Positions 18,328 through 27,520 of a stretch of 64,000 bases of DNA are shown piece by piece (position 1 is the stretch's first letter; every line of letters begins with the position of its first letter). Both the position numbers and the translations under genes were made by a program. The notes under the pieces were generated by a model. The model was given only the letters and a program-made list of their open reading frames with translations, did no database searches and was not told where the DNA came from. Origin of the DNA: an uncultured Clostridia bacterium (GTDB taxonomy: Bacteria > Bacillota > Clostridia > Oscillospirales > Acutalibacteraceae); NCBI GenBank assembly GCA_904397895.1, contig CAJFOZ010000016.1:21169-85168 (forward strand). Reading direction: 5' to 3'.

Positions 18328-19150
18328 CAAGCAAAATTGCTTTACAGTTGCTTTTGAGGTGTGTAAGCATCTCAAAGAACTAGGGGCGGAAATTTTATTG
18401 GATCAATCGGTACGGAATCTATTTTTGGAACCTGAAGCCCAGTATATGGACTTTGATTCGATGGCCCAAAGCTGCCAAATTCTAGTGGCTTTGGGTGGGG
18501 ACGGCACCATCCTCCACGCTGCCAAACGGGCTGCTATTTTTCACAAGCCAGTCTTAGGCATCAATGTGGGACGTCTGGGATTCATGGCCGGATTGGAGCC
18601 CAATGAACTGGACCGCCTTTCCTGCCTCTTTTCAGGGGATTATACCGTCGATAAGCGCATGCTTCTCCAGGTCACCATCGAAAGGGAACCCAGCGTTTAT
18701 TATTACGCTTTAAACGACGCTGTAGTGTCAAAAAGTTCCCTCTCCCGCATCATTGACATTGACCTGGCTTTGGACGGCAAGGATATCGCCTCTTATCGTG
18801 CCGATGGCATTATCGTATCTACCCCCACCGGGTCGACAGCCTATTCTCTGTCGGCCGGCGGACCGGTAGTCGACCCCCAGATGAGCGGTATTTTGGTTAC
18901 GCCCATCTGTCCACACTCTTTGTTTGCAAGGAGCATTCTATTCCGAGATGATAAAAAGATACAATTGACCGCGTCATGCCTTTCCGGGACAGACGCTTAC
19001 CTAACTGTGGATGGGGAGCAGGGGCGATTGCTGCTTCCAGGCGACCGAGTCCACATCCAAAGAGCGGAGCTGGAAGCTTCCATTCTCCGCATCAAACAAC
19101 AGGCTTTTTATGAGGTTCTCAATGAAAAGCTGATTAATAGGAGGTCTTAG
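18299..19150 (+). CDS. nadK: NAD kinase
   Basis: A 283-residue NAD+ kinase making NADP+. The GGDGTILHAAK motif (about residue 66) holds the catalytic Asp, followed by LGINVGRLGFMAGLEPNEL and the glycine-rich STPTGSTAYSLSAGGPVVDP. The ATG at 18299 follows AAAGGAG; an in-frame start at 18269 is further inside tlyA. Confidence 0.96.
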   Translation: MKIALLLNTDKQNCFTVAFEVCKHLKELGAEILLDQSVRNLFLEPEAQYMDFDSMAQSCQILVALGGDGTILHAAKRAAIFHKPVLGINVGRLGFMAGLEPNELDRLSCLFSGDYTVDKRMLLQVTIEREPSVYYYALNDAVVSKSSLSRIIDIDLALDGKDIASYRADGIIVSTPTGSTAYSLSAGGPVVDPQMSGILVTPICPHSLFARSILFRDDKKIQLTASCLSGTDAYLTVDGEQGRLLLPGDRVHIQRAELEASILRIKQQAFYEVLNEKLINRRS

Positions 19151-19151
19151 G

Positions 19152-19604
19152 ATGAAAGCCAAGCGCCATGCTAAAATTCTAGAACTAATCCAGCAGCGTC
19201 CTATCGATACCCAGGAAGAACTGCTGAAAAGTTTAAAAGAATACGGTTATGATGTAACGCAAGCCACGGTTTCCCGGGATATTAAAGAACTTCGCCTCAT
19301 CAAAACGTTGGACAGCGCCGGCCGATACCGGTACAGCTCCTCCAAGCAGGATATGGATGGGATTTCATCTAAATTCCATAGCCTTTTTGCCGATGCGGTT
19401 ATTTCCATCGATTATGCACAGAACATCCTGGTGGTCAAATGCTTCTCCGGCATGGCCAATGCCGCATGCGCCGCTTTGGATTCTATGCATTGGGAAGGCG
19501 TGGTTGGAACTTTATCTGGAGACGATACCTTTCTCATCATCTGCCGTACGGAGTCCCACGCCATTTCTCTCGTGACAGAATTAAAAAAGCTATGTAAAAA
19601 ATAA
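19152..19604 (+). CDS. argR: arginine repressor
   Basis: A 150-residue ArgR. The N-terminal winged helix (RHAKILELIQQRPIDTQEEL, then VTQATVSRDIKELRLIK) is complete. The C-terminal domain has the hexamer and arginine-binding stretch GTLSGDDTFLIICRT, with the consecutive Asp residues that contact arginine. Position between nadK and recN is the conserved Firmicutes arrangement. An AGGAGG site lies right before the ATG. Confidence 0.95.
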   Translation: MKAKRHAKILELIQQRPIDTQEELLKSLKEYGYDVTQATVSRDIKELRLIKTLDSAGRYRYSSSKQDMDGISSKFHSLFADAVISIDYAQNILVVKCFSGMANAACAALDSMHWEGVVGTLSGDDTFLIICRTESHAISLVTELKKLCKK

Positions 19605-19663
19605 AGAAATCCAGCAATTATCACTGCTTTGCGTTATCTTTTTTCAATGAATCTTGGTATTAT

Positions 19664-19686
19664 TTATCCCGCCTTTGGTGGGATAA
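19664..19686 (+). other. hairpin between argR and recN
   Basis: A 10-bp stem (19664-19673 with 19677-19686, one wobble pair) and a three-base loop in the 109-bp gap. No T-run follows, so it is not a classical terminator. Confidence 0.35.
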
Positions 19687-19713
19687 GCTCTGATTTACAA
19701 GGGGTGATCTTTT

Positions 19714-21399
19714 ATGCTCCAAAATCTTCATATTGAGAATATCGCCGTCATTGAGCGTGCTGATATTTCATTCTCATCCGGCCTAAATGCTTTGACCGGT
19801 GAAACCGGCGCTGGGAAATCCATTGTTATCGACGCCATTAACGCCATCTTAGGCCATCGAACTAGCAAAGAGATCATCCGAAGCGGCGCTGATAAAGCCC
19901 GGGTATCGGCTTTGTTTTGTGATCTATCGTCCACCGCTTTGCGCACTCTGGAACGGCTGGGCTTTGAATGCGACGAGGACGGTATGTTGTTGATCCAAAG
20001 GGACATTAGTGTGGGAGGGAAGGGGCTGTGCCGCATCGGCGGACAGCCCGCCACCATCTCCATTTTGCGGGAGCTGGGCAACTCCCTGATCAATATCCAT
20101 GGCCAGCACGACAACCAGGCGCTTTTGTCGCCCGAGCGGCACATGCAATATTTGGACCGGTTGGGCGACTACCAAAAAGAACTGGAAGAGTATCGGGAGG
20201 CTTTCCTGCATCTGTGTGCTGTCAAAAAAGAGCTCGATGGATTCCAGATGGATGAAGCAGAAAAGGCCCGGCGCATCGATTTGCTCCAATATCAGATTGA
20301 TGAATTAGAGGCTGCCGACATCCAATTGGGCGAACGGGAGTATCTCAGCGAACAGCGGGCATTGATTGTCAATGCCGAGCGAATTGTCCGGTCGGTAGAG
20401 GAGGCCCGCATTTCCATCAGCGGGACGGAGGACGAAGCAGGCGCCGCCCAGTTGATGGAGCGCGCCGCGGATGCCCTTAACTCGGTTGTGGAGGTGTATC
20501 CGGATCTAGAGGCGCTTGCCAAACGGGTGCAGGATATCGCTTATGAGGTCGGCGACGTCTCGGACGAACTAAGGGACAAAAGCCGTCAGATGGAATGTGA
20601 TCCTGATGATTTGGATACCATCGAAGAGCGGTTGGATGTATTGTATCGTCTCGGGTGCAAGTATGGGGAAACCGAAGAGGAGATGCTTAGTTTCTTAAAA
20701 GAAGCCAAGGCGGAATTGGATTCCATCCAGCAGGCCGACGAGCGGTTGGAACAGCTGAAAAAACAGCTGGAAGAAGCGACCCAACACGCCAAGGCTTTAG
20801 CGCTCCAGGTATCCCAGGGGAGGCGGAAGGCGGCTATTTTGCTGGAAAAACAGGTCAAGGATCAGCTTACCTTTTTGGATATGCCGGGAGTCAAATTTGA
20901 AGCGGCGTTTCATCCGTGCGCGCTGTATGCCGACGGCGCGGAGACCATGGAGTTTCTCATCTCGGTCAATCAGGGGGAGCCTCCCAAACCGCTGGCTAAA
21001 ATTGCCTCCGGCGGCGAGCTTTCCCGCATCATGTTGGCTATCAAAACGGCCTTAGCCGACAAAGACGACATCGATACCCTGATTTTCGATGAGGTAGATA
21101 CCGGCATCAGCGGCCGGGCAGCCCAAAAGGTAGGGCAGAAACTCCATCAGATTGCCCAGAGCCGTCAGGTCATCTGCGTAACCCATTCGGCCCAGATTGC
21201 AGCACTGGCCCATTCCCATCTGCTCATTGAGAAGCAGGTACGGGATGGCAGGACCTATACCCAAGTCACACAAATGGGATTGGCCCAGCGGGTCCGGGAA
21301 ATCGCCCGCATTATTGGTGGCGAAAGCATTACCCCGGTCAGTTTGCAAAATGCCCAGGAAATGCTGGACTTAGGGCAGCAAAATCAAAACGAGGCTTGA
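19714..21399 (+). CDS. recN: DNA repair protein RecN
   Basis: A 561-residue SMC-like ATPase for double-strand break repair. Walker A is GETGAGKSIVIDAINA near residue 28. Long coiled coils flank a central hinge. The signature is ASGGELSRIMLAIK and Walker B is TLIFDEVDTGISGRAAQ. A GGGGTGATC site precedes the ATG. In many Clostridia spoIVB and spo0A follow recN; here tyrS follows. Confidence 0.97.
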   Translation: MLQNLHIENIAVIERADISFSSGLNALTGETGAGKSIVIDAINAILGHRTSKEIIRSGADKARVSALFCDLSSTALRTLERLGFECDEDGMLLIQRDISVGGKGLCRIGGQPATISILRELGNSLINIHGQHDNQALLSPERHMQYLDRLGDYQKELEEYREAFLHLCAVKKELDGFQMDEAEKARRIDLLQYQIDELEAADIQLGEREYLSEQRALIVNAERIVRSVEEARISISGTEDEAGAAQLMERAADALNSVVEVYPDLEALAKRVQDIAYEVGDVSDELRDKSRQMECDPDDLDTIEERLDVLYRLGCKYGETEEEMLSFLKEAKAELDSIQQADERLEQLKKQLEEATQHAKALALQVSQGRRKAAILLEKQVKDQLTFLDMPGVKFEAAFHPCALYADGAETMEFLISVNQGEPPKPLAKIASGGELSRIMLAIKTALADKDDIDTLIFDEVDTGISGRAAQKVGQKLHQIAQSRQVICVTHSAQIAALAHSHLLIEKQVRDGRTYTQVTQMGLAQRVREIARIIGGESITPVSLQNAQEMLDLGQQNQNEA

Positions 21400-21424
21400 C
21401 AAATAGAAAAAAGTGTGTTTAAAT
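21396..21424 (+). promoter_or_regulatory. promoter of the tyrS T-box transcript
   Basis: TTGACA (21396-21401), a 17-bp spacer and TTAAAT (21419-21424). The -35 overlaps the recN stop codon. Confidence 0.55.
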
Positions 21425-21439
21425 ACAGCATAGCAAAAG

Positions 21440-21720
21440 GCGATGACGGGAAGAAGTAGCGTTGTTTTGTTCCCAAAAGAGAGTACCCGGTTGGTGGAAG
21501 GGGATGGGAGAAGCAATGTGAAGTACATCCTATCAGCCGCATTTCTGAACAGGCGGTATACCGCCCTCAGTAGGAAATGACGATTTGCGCCCGTTACAGC
21601 GCAGGGTTTTTTGATGAAAACCCGCCGAGGTCTTTATCCGCAAGGATAGGGATGCATTGAGGTGGTACCACGGGAATTTCTCGTCCTCTGCTTTTTTGGA
21701 GCAGGGGACTTTTTCTTTGC
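21440..21720 (+). promoter_or_regulatory. T-box riboswitch (tyrosine) upstream of tyrS
   Basis: The canonical T-box sequence TGAGGTGGTACCACGGG lies at 21658-21674. Directly behind it is an intrinsic terminator: arms 21683-21691 and 21701-21709, then TTTTTCTTT. The stem I region contains GTGAAG-TAC-ATCC, with TAC at 21524-21526 as the likely tyrosine specifier. Binding of uncharged tRNA-Tyr would be expected to favour the antiterminator and switch on tyrS. The exact 5' end is not certain. Confidence 0.92.
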
Positions 21721-21788
21721 TCTTTTTCCACCGGATAGTGATCATTACCCAGGAAATAACTTTATTTGAAATCAGGAGGATTTTTATC

Positions 21789-23012
21789 ATGGGAGTATTT
21801 GAGGAACTGAAAGAACGGGGCCTTATCGCCCAAATGACGCATGAAGAACCCATCAAGGATTTACTAGACAATCAGAAGATTACCTTCTACATTGGCTTTG
21901 ATCCCACGGCCGACAGCCTGCACGTAGGCCATTTTTTGCAGATGGTTGTCATGGCCCATATGCAGAGAGCCGGCCATCGTCCCATCGTCCTGTTGGGAGG
22001 AGGTACGGGCATGGTTGGCGATCCCACTGGCAAGACCGATATGCGCAAGATGATGACGCAGGAAACGGTGGATTATCATGTCAGCTGTTTTAAGAAACAA
22101 ATGGAGCGATTCATCGATTTCTCCAACGGCAAAGCCTTGATGGTCAACAATGGCGATTGGCTTTTAAATCTCAACTATATAGATTTCCTGCGCAATGTGG
22201 GCGTGCACTTCTCAGTCAACCGCATGTTGACAGCTGAATGTTTTAAAACACGTCTGGTCAAAGGCCTGTCCTTCTTGGAATTCAACTACATGCTCATGCA
22301 GAGCTACGACTTCCTGAAGCTCTATGAGGATTATGGATGCATTATGGAATTGGGCGGCGACGACCAGTGGTCCAATATTTTGGGCGGCATTGAATTGATC
22401 CGACGCGCCAGGGGCAAGGACGCTTACGGTATGACCTTTACCTTGCTCACCACCAGCGACGGCCGCAAGATGGGCAAAACCGAGGGCGGCGCCGTCTGGC
22501 TGGATCCGGAGAAAACCACCCCCTACGACTTTTACCAGTACTGGCGCAACGTGGATGACGCCGATGTCATCCGTTGCCTTAAAATGCTGACCTTTGTGCC
22601 GTTGGAACAGATTAAGCCCATGGAACAGTGGAGCGGTAGTCAGCTCAACCAGGCCAAAGAAATGCTTGCCTTTGAAGTGACCAAGATGATCCATGGGGAA
22701 GAAGAGGCCCAAAAAGCCCAGAACGCCGCCCGTGCCCTGTTTGGCGCCGGTGCTTCTGTGGATGATATGCCGTCTACCCAGCTGGAGGAATCGGATTTTA
22801 CTGACGGCGCCATCGGCATTATCGATCTGCTGACCAAAACCGGCCTGGTATCTTCACGAGGAGAAGGCCGCCGTCTGATCGACCAGGGCGGTATCTCTGT
22901 AGATGATCAAAAAGCCGCTTCTGTTTCGGATACCATTCCGGTTTCCCAATTTGAAAAAGGGTATGTCATCATCAAAAAGGGCAAAAAGGTGTTCCACAAA
23001 GCAGTCAAATAA
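21789..23012 (+). CDS. tyrS: tyrosyl-tRNA synthetase
   Basis: A 407-residue class I synthetase. The HIGH-type motif is DSLHVGHF and the KMSKS-type motif is KMGKTEGG. The C-terminal S4 domain is near residues 340-400 ([16 protein letters not shown]). The family spans TyrRS subtypes, and this one has the TyrZ-like [12 protein letters not shown] start. The ATG at 21789 follows AGGAGG; the longer in-frame reading from 21657 runs through the T-box. It is preceded by a Tyr T-box. Confidence 0.96.
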   Translation: MGVFEELKERGLIAQMTHEEPIKDLLDNQKITFYIGFDPTADSLHVGHFLQMVVMAHMQRAGHRPIVLLGGGTGMVGDPTGKTDMRKMMTQETVDYHVSCFKKQMERFIDFSNGKALMVNNGDWLLNLNYIDFLRNVGVHFSVNRMLTAECFKTRLVKGLSFLEFNYMLMQSYDFLKLYEDYGCIMELGGDDQWSNILGGIELIRRARGKDAYGMTFTLLTTSDGRKMGKTEGGAVWLDPEKTTPYDFYQYWRNVDDADVIRCLKMLTFVPLEQIKPMEQWSGSQLNQAKEMLAFEVTKMIHGEEEAQKAQNAARALFGAGASVDDMPSTQLEESDFTDGAIGIIDLLTKTGLVSSRGEGRRLIDQGGISVDDQKAASVSDTIPVSQFEKGYVIIKKGKKVFHKAVK

Positions 23013-23031
23013 ACAGAAAATATACCAATAA

Positions 23032-23073
23032 AAAGAGTGGGCAATGTGTTAGCATTACCCACTCTTTCTTTTT
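23032..23073 (+). terminator. terminator after tyrS
   Basis: 15-bp arms (23032-23046 and 23053-23067) with one wobble pair and a 6-base loop, then TTTCTTTTT. Confidence 0.85.
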
Positions 23074-23080
23074 GCATAGG

Positions 23081-23108
23081 AAAAGGGTCATCCAAAGGTG
23101 GATGACCC
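23081..23108 (-). terminator. terminator of the ACT/ior transcript
   Basis: A perfect 10-bp stem (23085-23094 with 23099-23108) and a 4-base loop. On the minus strand it is followed by a short TTTT run. Confidence 0.7.
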
Positions 23109-23127
23109 TAACGGAAAATCAAATCGA

Positions 23128-23568
23128 TTAGATATGTGCGAGATCCGATTCCTGAAGAAGCGGGACACCGTTTGCTTGCAGGGTAGCGATGGCGCGCTCG
23201 TTGTCGTTGACGCGCAGGATGATGTAAGCTGTGTTATCATGCTCATGGTCGCGGCCAATGGACGGATAGAGGTATTCAATGCTGATGCCTGCATCCGACA
23301 GGATCTTGACTGCATGGGCAAATCCACCTACCTGATCGGGGATGGAAACAGCGATCACCTGGGTCAGAGAAACGGTCAATCCAGCATCCTTCAGGATCTG
23401 TTTGGCATTTTCCGGATTGCTGACGATAAGACGAAGGATGCCAAAATCAGTGGTATCCGCCATGCAGAGGGCACGGATATGGATTCCTGCATCGGCCAAA
23501 ATGGTGGAAATTTCCGATAGCCGGCCTTCTTTGTTCTCCACAAAAACAGATATCTGCTTGATTGTCAT
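23128..23568 (-). CDS. tandem ACT domain protein
   Basis: A 146-residue protein made of two ACT domains (about residues 4-70 and 72-140). The first begins IKQISVFVENKEGRLSEIST and the second AVSIPDQVGGFAHAVKILSDAG. Such stand-alone ACT proteins bind amino acids and are often encoded beside ior and paaK genes. A sensor role for aromatic amino acids is an inference from context. It starts 33 bp after iorB and ends the minus-strand cluster. Confidence 0.88.
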   Translation of the reverse strand: MTIKQISVFVENKEGRLSEISTILADAGIHIRALCMADTTDFGILRLIVSNPENAKQILKDAGLTVSLTQVIAVSIPDQVGGFAHAVKILSDAGISIEYLYPSIGRDHEHDNTAYIILRVNDNERAIATLQANGVPLLQESDLAHI

Positions 23569-23601
23569 ACAGATAACCCCTCTTTCTATCGGTAAAACGG
23601 T

Positions 23602-24180
23602 TTACAGTCGATAGCCCAAATCAAAGGCTTTGAGATTCAACTCGGTAAATTTAGCTGGGACGGTCTGACGGATGGTCTCCTGCCAATGGTCGTAATCGAT
23701 GTCCAGACTGCGGGCCATAACGCCCATCAGTACCACATTGACAGCTTTTTCTGAACCAGCTTCCTTGGCCAAGGACAAAGCGTCAATAGCAGTGACATCC
23801 ACACCAGCTTCCTCCAGGCGATCCAAAAGGCCCTCCGGGTATTTGGCGGCTCCGGTGATGACCGGCATAGGATCCATACATTGGGTATTGATTACCATCT
23901 TGCCGCCCTTTTTCAGATAGGGAAGCCAGCGGGCCGCCTCCAACTGCTCAAAGGACACAATGACGTCGGCTTCGCCCTTTTCGATGACGGGGGAGTAGAC
24001 CTTTTCATTTTCGCCCCAACGGACGTAAGTGACCACCGAACCGCCGCGCTGGGACATCCCGTGAACTTCCGAAACCTTGACGTCAAAACCGCGGGAGAGT
24101 AGGGCATTGCCCAACAATTTGCTGGCCAAAAGCGTACCCTGGCCGCCTACGCCTACAATCATGATACTTTTTACACCCAT
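23602..24180 (-). CDS. iorB: indolepyruvate:ferredoxin oxidoreductase, beta subunit
   Basis: A 192-residue IorB, the gamma-type domain of 2-oxoacid oxidoreductases. It begins MIVGVGGQGTLLASKLLGNA and has VSEVHGMSQRGGSVVTYVRWGE, both typical. With IorA it oxidises aryl pyruvates to aryl-acetyl-CoA while reducing ferredoxin. Its start lies 3 bp past the iorA stop and uses GAGGTT within the iorA end as ribosome site. Confidence 0.95.
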   Translation of the reverse strand: MGVKSIMIVGVGGQGTLLASKLLGNALLSRGFDVKVSEVHGMSQRGGSVVTYVRWGENEKVYSPVIEKGEADVIVSFEQLEAARWLPYLKKGGKMVINTQCMDPMPVITGAAKYPEGLLDRLEEAGVDVTAIDALSLAKEAGSEKAVNVVLMGVMARSLDIDYDHWQETIRQTVPAKFTELNLKAFDLGYRL

Positions 24181-24183
24181 GGA

Positions 24184-25926
24184 TTATTGAACCTCCCCTG
24201 CGCCAATGGCGCCAAATTTACAGAGCTGTTTGCATACGTTGCATCCAACACACTGTGTCTGGGAAATCTCAGCCTTTTTGTTGTGGATGGAGATGGCCGG
24301 GCAGCCGATGGACAAGCAGGATTTGCAACCGATGCATTTGTCCTGATCCACCTTAAAAGGCGGATTGTGCTTTACGTATTTGAGCAATGCGCAAGGACGG
24401 CGGGAGATGATCATAGAAGGTTCATCCACAGCCAACTCCTCGTCGATCACCCGCATGGTCTCCTCCAAATTATAGGGGTCCACCACGCGGACCCGATTGA
24501 TGCCCACAGCGTTCGCCAATTTCTCCAAACTGACGGCTGCGGTGGGATCACCCTTAATGGTATAACCGGTGGTGGGGTTCTGCTGGTGGCCGGTCATACC
24601 GGTGATGGAGTTATCCAACACAATGACCTTGGAGATGCCTTTGTTGTAAGCAATGTCGATCAGGCTTGTGATACCCGAGTGGATGAAGGTGGAGTCGCCG
24701 ATGACCGCCACCGCCTTGTGAGCTTGTTCTTCACCGCGGGCAATGTTATAGCCGTGCAGGCTGGAGACGGATGCACCCATACACACGCAAGCGTCGATGG
24801 CGCTCAGGGGGGCGGAGGCGCCTAAGGTGTAGCAGCCGATATCGCCGCTTACATAGACCTTTTTGCGTTTTAAAGCGTAGAAGAGGCCCCGGTGAGGACA
24901 TCCTGCACACATAACCGGAGGACGGACAGGGATCTCCACATCCTGAAGCTGTACATATTCCTTTTTCTCGCCCAGGATTTTTTCCGCTACAATGGACTGA
25001 TTGATTTCACCCAGCAGGGAGAAGGTATCTTTTCCGTGAACCTGGATGCCGTGTTTGCGGCAATGGGTTTCGATGATGTCGTCCAGCTCTTCCACTACAT
25101 ATACCGTGTCGCACTGGGCGGCAAAGTTGCGGATCAGCTCCACCGGCAGGGGATTGACCATACCCAATTTTAAATAAGAAGCTTTGTCTCCCAAAGCCTC
25201 CCTGGCATAATCATAGGACGCACCGGAGGTAATGATACCGATGCGGGTATCTCCCATCTCGACACGGTTGATGGAGGCTGTTTCCGCCCATTGGGTAAGC
25301 TTTCTGGTGCGTTCCTCCACCACCGCGTGGCGGCCGCGGGCCATGGCCGGCATCATAACGTATTTCTGAGGATCTTTTTTGTATTCTTTCAGCTCCAGTT
25401 CCTGACGATCCGATGTCTCCACCAAACTGCGGGAATGGGAGATACGGGTGGAAAGGCGGAGCATACAGGGGACGTCGAACTGCTCGCTAATCTCGTAAGC
25501 CAGTTTTGCAAAAGCCAAACATTCCTCCGAATCCGACGGTTCCAGCATGGGAACCTTAGAGGCGATGGCATGATGACGGGAATCCTGTTCATTCTGGGAG
25601 GAATGCATACCGGGATCGTCGGCCACCGCGATGACCATACCGGCATTGACGCCGGTGTAGGAAGCGGTATACAACGGGTCGGCCGCCACGTTAAGGCCCA
25701 CGTGTTTCATGCCGCAGAAGGACCGTGCGCCGCCTATCGACGCTCCAATGGCCACTTCCATCGCGACCTTTTCATTGGGAGCCCATTCGCTGTACATGTC
25801 GTCATAAGTGGCGGCAAATTCGGTGATTTCCGTACTGGGAGTTCCAGGATAACTGGATACGACCCGGCATCCCGCTTCGTATAATCCGCGGGCCACCGCT
25901 TCGTTACCAAGCATTAATTTTTTCAC
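24184..25926 (-). CDS. iorA: indolepyruvate:ferredoxin oxidoreductase, alpha subunit
   Basis: A 580-residue IorA. The N-terminal pyrimidine domain begins LGNEAVARGLYEAGCRVVSSYPG. The TPP-binding domain has GDIGCYTLGASAPLSAID, and VIGDSTFIHSGI is the Mg/TPP segment. Two [4Fe-4S] motifs end the protein: CIGCKSCLSIGC and CVGCNVCKQLC. The enzyme uses thiamine diphosphate and CoA. It forms an operon with iorB, and paaK lies upstream behind its own hairpin. Confidence 0.96.
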   Translation of the reverse strand: MKKLMLGNEAVARGLYEAGCRVVSSYPGTPSTEITEFAATYDDMYSEWAPNEKVAMEVAIGASIGGARSFCGMKHVGLNVAADPLYTASYTGVNAGMVIAVADDPGMHSSQNEQDSRHHAIASKVPMLEPSDSEECLAFAKLAYEISEQFDVPCMLRLSTRISHSRSLVETSDRQELELKEYKKDPQKYVMMPAMARGRHAVVEERTRKLTQWAETASINRVEMGDTRIGIITSGASYDYAREALGDKASYLKLGMVNPLPVELIRNFAAQCDTVYVVEELDDIIETHCRKHGIQVHGKDTFSLLGEINQSIVAEKILGEKKEYVQLQDVEIPVRPPVMCAGCPHRGLFYALKRKKVYVSGDIGCYTLGASAPLSAIDACVCMGASVSSLHGYNIARGEEQAHKAVAVIGDSTFIHSGITSLIDIAYNKGISKVIVLDNSITGMTGHQQNPTTGYTIKGDPTAAVSLEKLANAVGINRVRVVDPYNLEETMRVIDEELAVDEPSMIISRRPCALLKYVKHNPPFKVDQDKCIGCKSCLSIGCPAISIHNKKAEISQTQCVGCNVCKQLCKFGAIGAGEVQ

Positions 25927-25970
25927 AATAGGTACCTCCGATTATCATCTAATCTCACATCAAAAGGCGG

Positions 25971-26005
25971 CCTGCCGCATATTGGGACAGCAAGCCTCCT
26001 TTTTC
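25971..26005 (-). terminator. hairpin between paaK and iorA
   Basis: AAAAGGCGGCCTGC pairs with GCAAGCCTCCTTTT with two wobble positions. On the minus strand the stem is followed by TTTTGAT. It could terminate, or attenuate, paaK transcripts before iorA. Confidence 0.6.
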
Positions 26006-26017
26006 GACGGTTCTCTT

Positions 26018-27328
26018 TTATTTTAAACTGTTTTCCCCACGCAGGTCAAGGATTCGTTTTGCCTTCCCTTGGAATCGTTCCAATGTCTTGGGTTCCACTA
26101 AGCTGACCTTGGTCTCGATGCCCAGGATGCTCTTGAGCTGATCGTGGATCTTCCGCTGTAATTTTTCAAGCTCGCTGTAGCTTTCCAGCAGTGCGCCGTT
26201 GATGAGTTCCACCTTAACTTCCAAGGTGTCGGCAAAGCCCTCCCGGCGGACCACCAATTGATAGTGGGGGCCGATATGCTCCATCCCGATGAGGACGCTT
26301 TCCACCTGGGAGGGGAAGACGTTGACGCCGCGGATTTTCAGCATATCGTCGGTACGGCCCGTCACTTTATCCATACGGCAGTGGGTACGGCCGCATGCAC
26401 ACGGTTCGTAGTTGAGGCGGGAAATGTCCTTGGTACGGTAGCGCAACATGGGGAATCCCTCTTTGGTCAGGGTTGTGACCACCAGTTCGCCTTGTTCGCC
26501 AGGGGCCTTAGGCTGCAGGGTAACGGGATCAATAATCTCCGGATAGTAGTGGTCCTCCGCGAAGTGCAGGCCTTGCCGCATCTCGCATTCGCCCGACACG
26601 CCGGGGCCCATCAATTCGCTAAGGCCATAGTTGTCGGTAGCGAAAAGGCCCCAATTCTTTTCAATCTGGCTGCGCATCTCAGGCGTGCATCCTTCCGAAC
26701 CAAAGAGGCCGATGCGCAGATGATAGTCGCTCATAGGCTCGTCGCCTTCCAAAGCGCATTCGCTCATATACAGGGCATAGGAGGGGGTGGATACCAGGCC
26801 TGTAACCTTCATATCCCGCAGCATCATAAGCTGTTTCTGGGTATTGCCAGCCGAGGCGGGGATCACAGCGCAGCCAATGCGCTCCAAACCGTAATGAAGG
26901 CCCAAAGCGCCGGTGAACAATCCGTAGCCAAAGGAGATTTGGAACACATCCTCAGACGTGACGCCCACAGCCGTAGCCAATCGTGCGATTTGATCGGCCC
27001 AGTTGTTGAGATCGTTTTTGGTATATCCCACGACGGTGGGTTTACCGGTGGTGCCGGAGGAAGCGTGGATCCGGACGATTTTGCTCATGGGGACGGCAAA
27101 AAGGCCGTTGGGATAATTGTCGCGAATATCGGTCTTATTGGTGTAGGGGATATACTGGATATCGGACAATGTTTTAATTTTCTCGGCAGTCACGCCGGCT
27201 TCGCCCAGCCGTTTTGCATAGAAGGGGACGTTGCGGATACAGTAATCCACTATCCAACGCAGCCGTTCCAACTGCAACTCCTCCAGCTTAGGGCGAGGCA
27301 TTGTTTCCAAGTCTTTTTGCCAAAACAT
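26018..27328 (-). CDS. paaK: phenylacetate-CoA ligase
   Basis: A 436-residue AMP-forming CoA ligase of the PaaK type. The P-loop is IHASSGTTGKPTVVGYT (about residue 90), followed by the family segments TDNYGLSELMGPGVSGECE and FRYRTKDIS-like LRYRTKDISRLNYEPCACGR. PaaK activates phenylacetate and related aryl acetates. A GAGGTGC site precedes the ATG. Beside iorAB it could act in either direction, as an acid activator or in handling aryl-acetyl-CoA made by IorAB. Confidence 0.94.
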   Translation of the reverse strand: MFWQKDLETMPRPKLEELQLERLRWIVDYCIRNVPFYAKRLGEAGVTAEKIKTLSDIQYIPYTNKTDIRDNYPNGLFAVPMSKIVRIHASSGTTGKPTVVGYTKNDLNNWADQIARLATAVGVTSEDVFQISFGYGLFTGALGLHYGLERIGCAVIPASAGNTQKQLMMLRDMKVTGLVSTPSYALYMSECALEGDEPMSDYHLRIGLFGSEGCTPEMRSQIEKNWGLFATDNYGLSELMGPGVSGECEMRQGLHFAEDHYYPEIIDPVTLQPKAPGEQGELVVTTLTKEGFPMLRYRTKDISRLNYEPCACGRTHCRMDKVTGRTDDMLKIRGVNVFPSQVESVLIGMEHIGPHYQLVVRREGFADTLEVKVELINGALLESYSELEKLQRKIHDQLKSILGIETKVSLVEPKTLERFQGKAKRILDLRGENSLK

Positions 27329-27359
27329 GTAAGCACCTCATTTTATCGTTAAAATCAAG

Positions 27360-27397
27360 GTTGTAGGACCAAAGCCAAGCGACTTTGATCCTACAAC
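27360..27397 (-). terminator. hairpin in the symporter-paaK gap
   Basis: 15-bp arms (27360-27374 and 27383-27397), one mismatch, 8-base loop. On the minus strand only a weak T-rich stretch (CTTGATTTT) follows. It lies between the symporter end and paaK and downstream of a candidate promoter, so it may be the symporter terminator or a paaK leader element. Confidence 0.55.
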
Positions 27398-27453
27398 AAA
27401 ACTATAAAATATCCATATTTGTCCTTTTCAAAGGCACAGGCACCTAAAAAATC

Positions 27454-27483
27454 ATATTAGTTCTATTTTGCCATACTTTTCAA
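27454..27483 (-). promoter_or_regulatory. candidate paaK promoter
   Basis: On the minus strand, TTGAAA (27483-27478), an 18-bp spacer and TAATAT (27459-27454). Confidence 0.4.
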
Positions 27484-27520
27484 CTTTTTTCAAGCACCTA
27501 TTTGTTTGAAATGCTAAGAA

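Noticed and set aside
26258..27352. 364-codon open frame on the plus strand
   Set aside because: Antisense shadow of paaK, rich in His and Gly as typical of reverse-complement frames.
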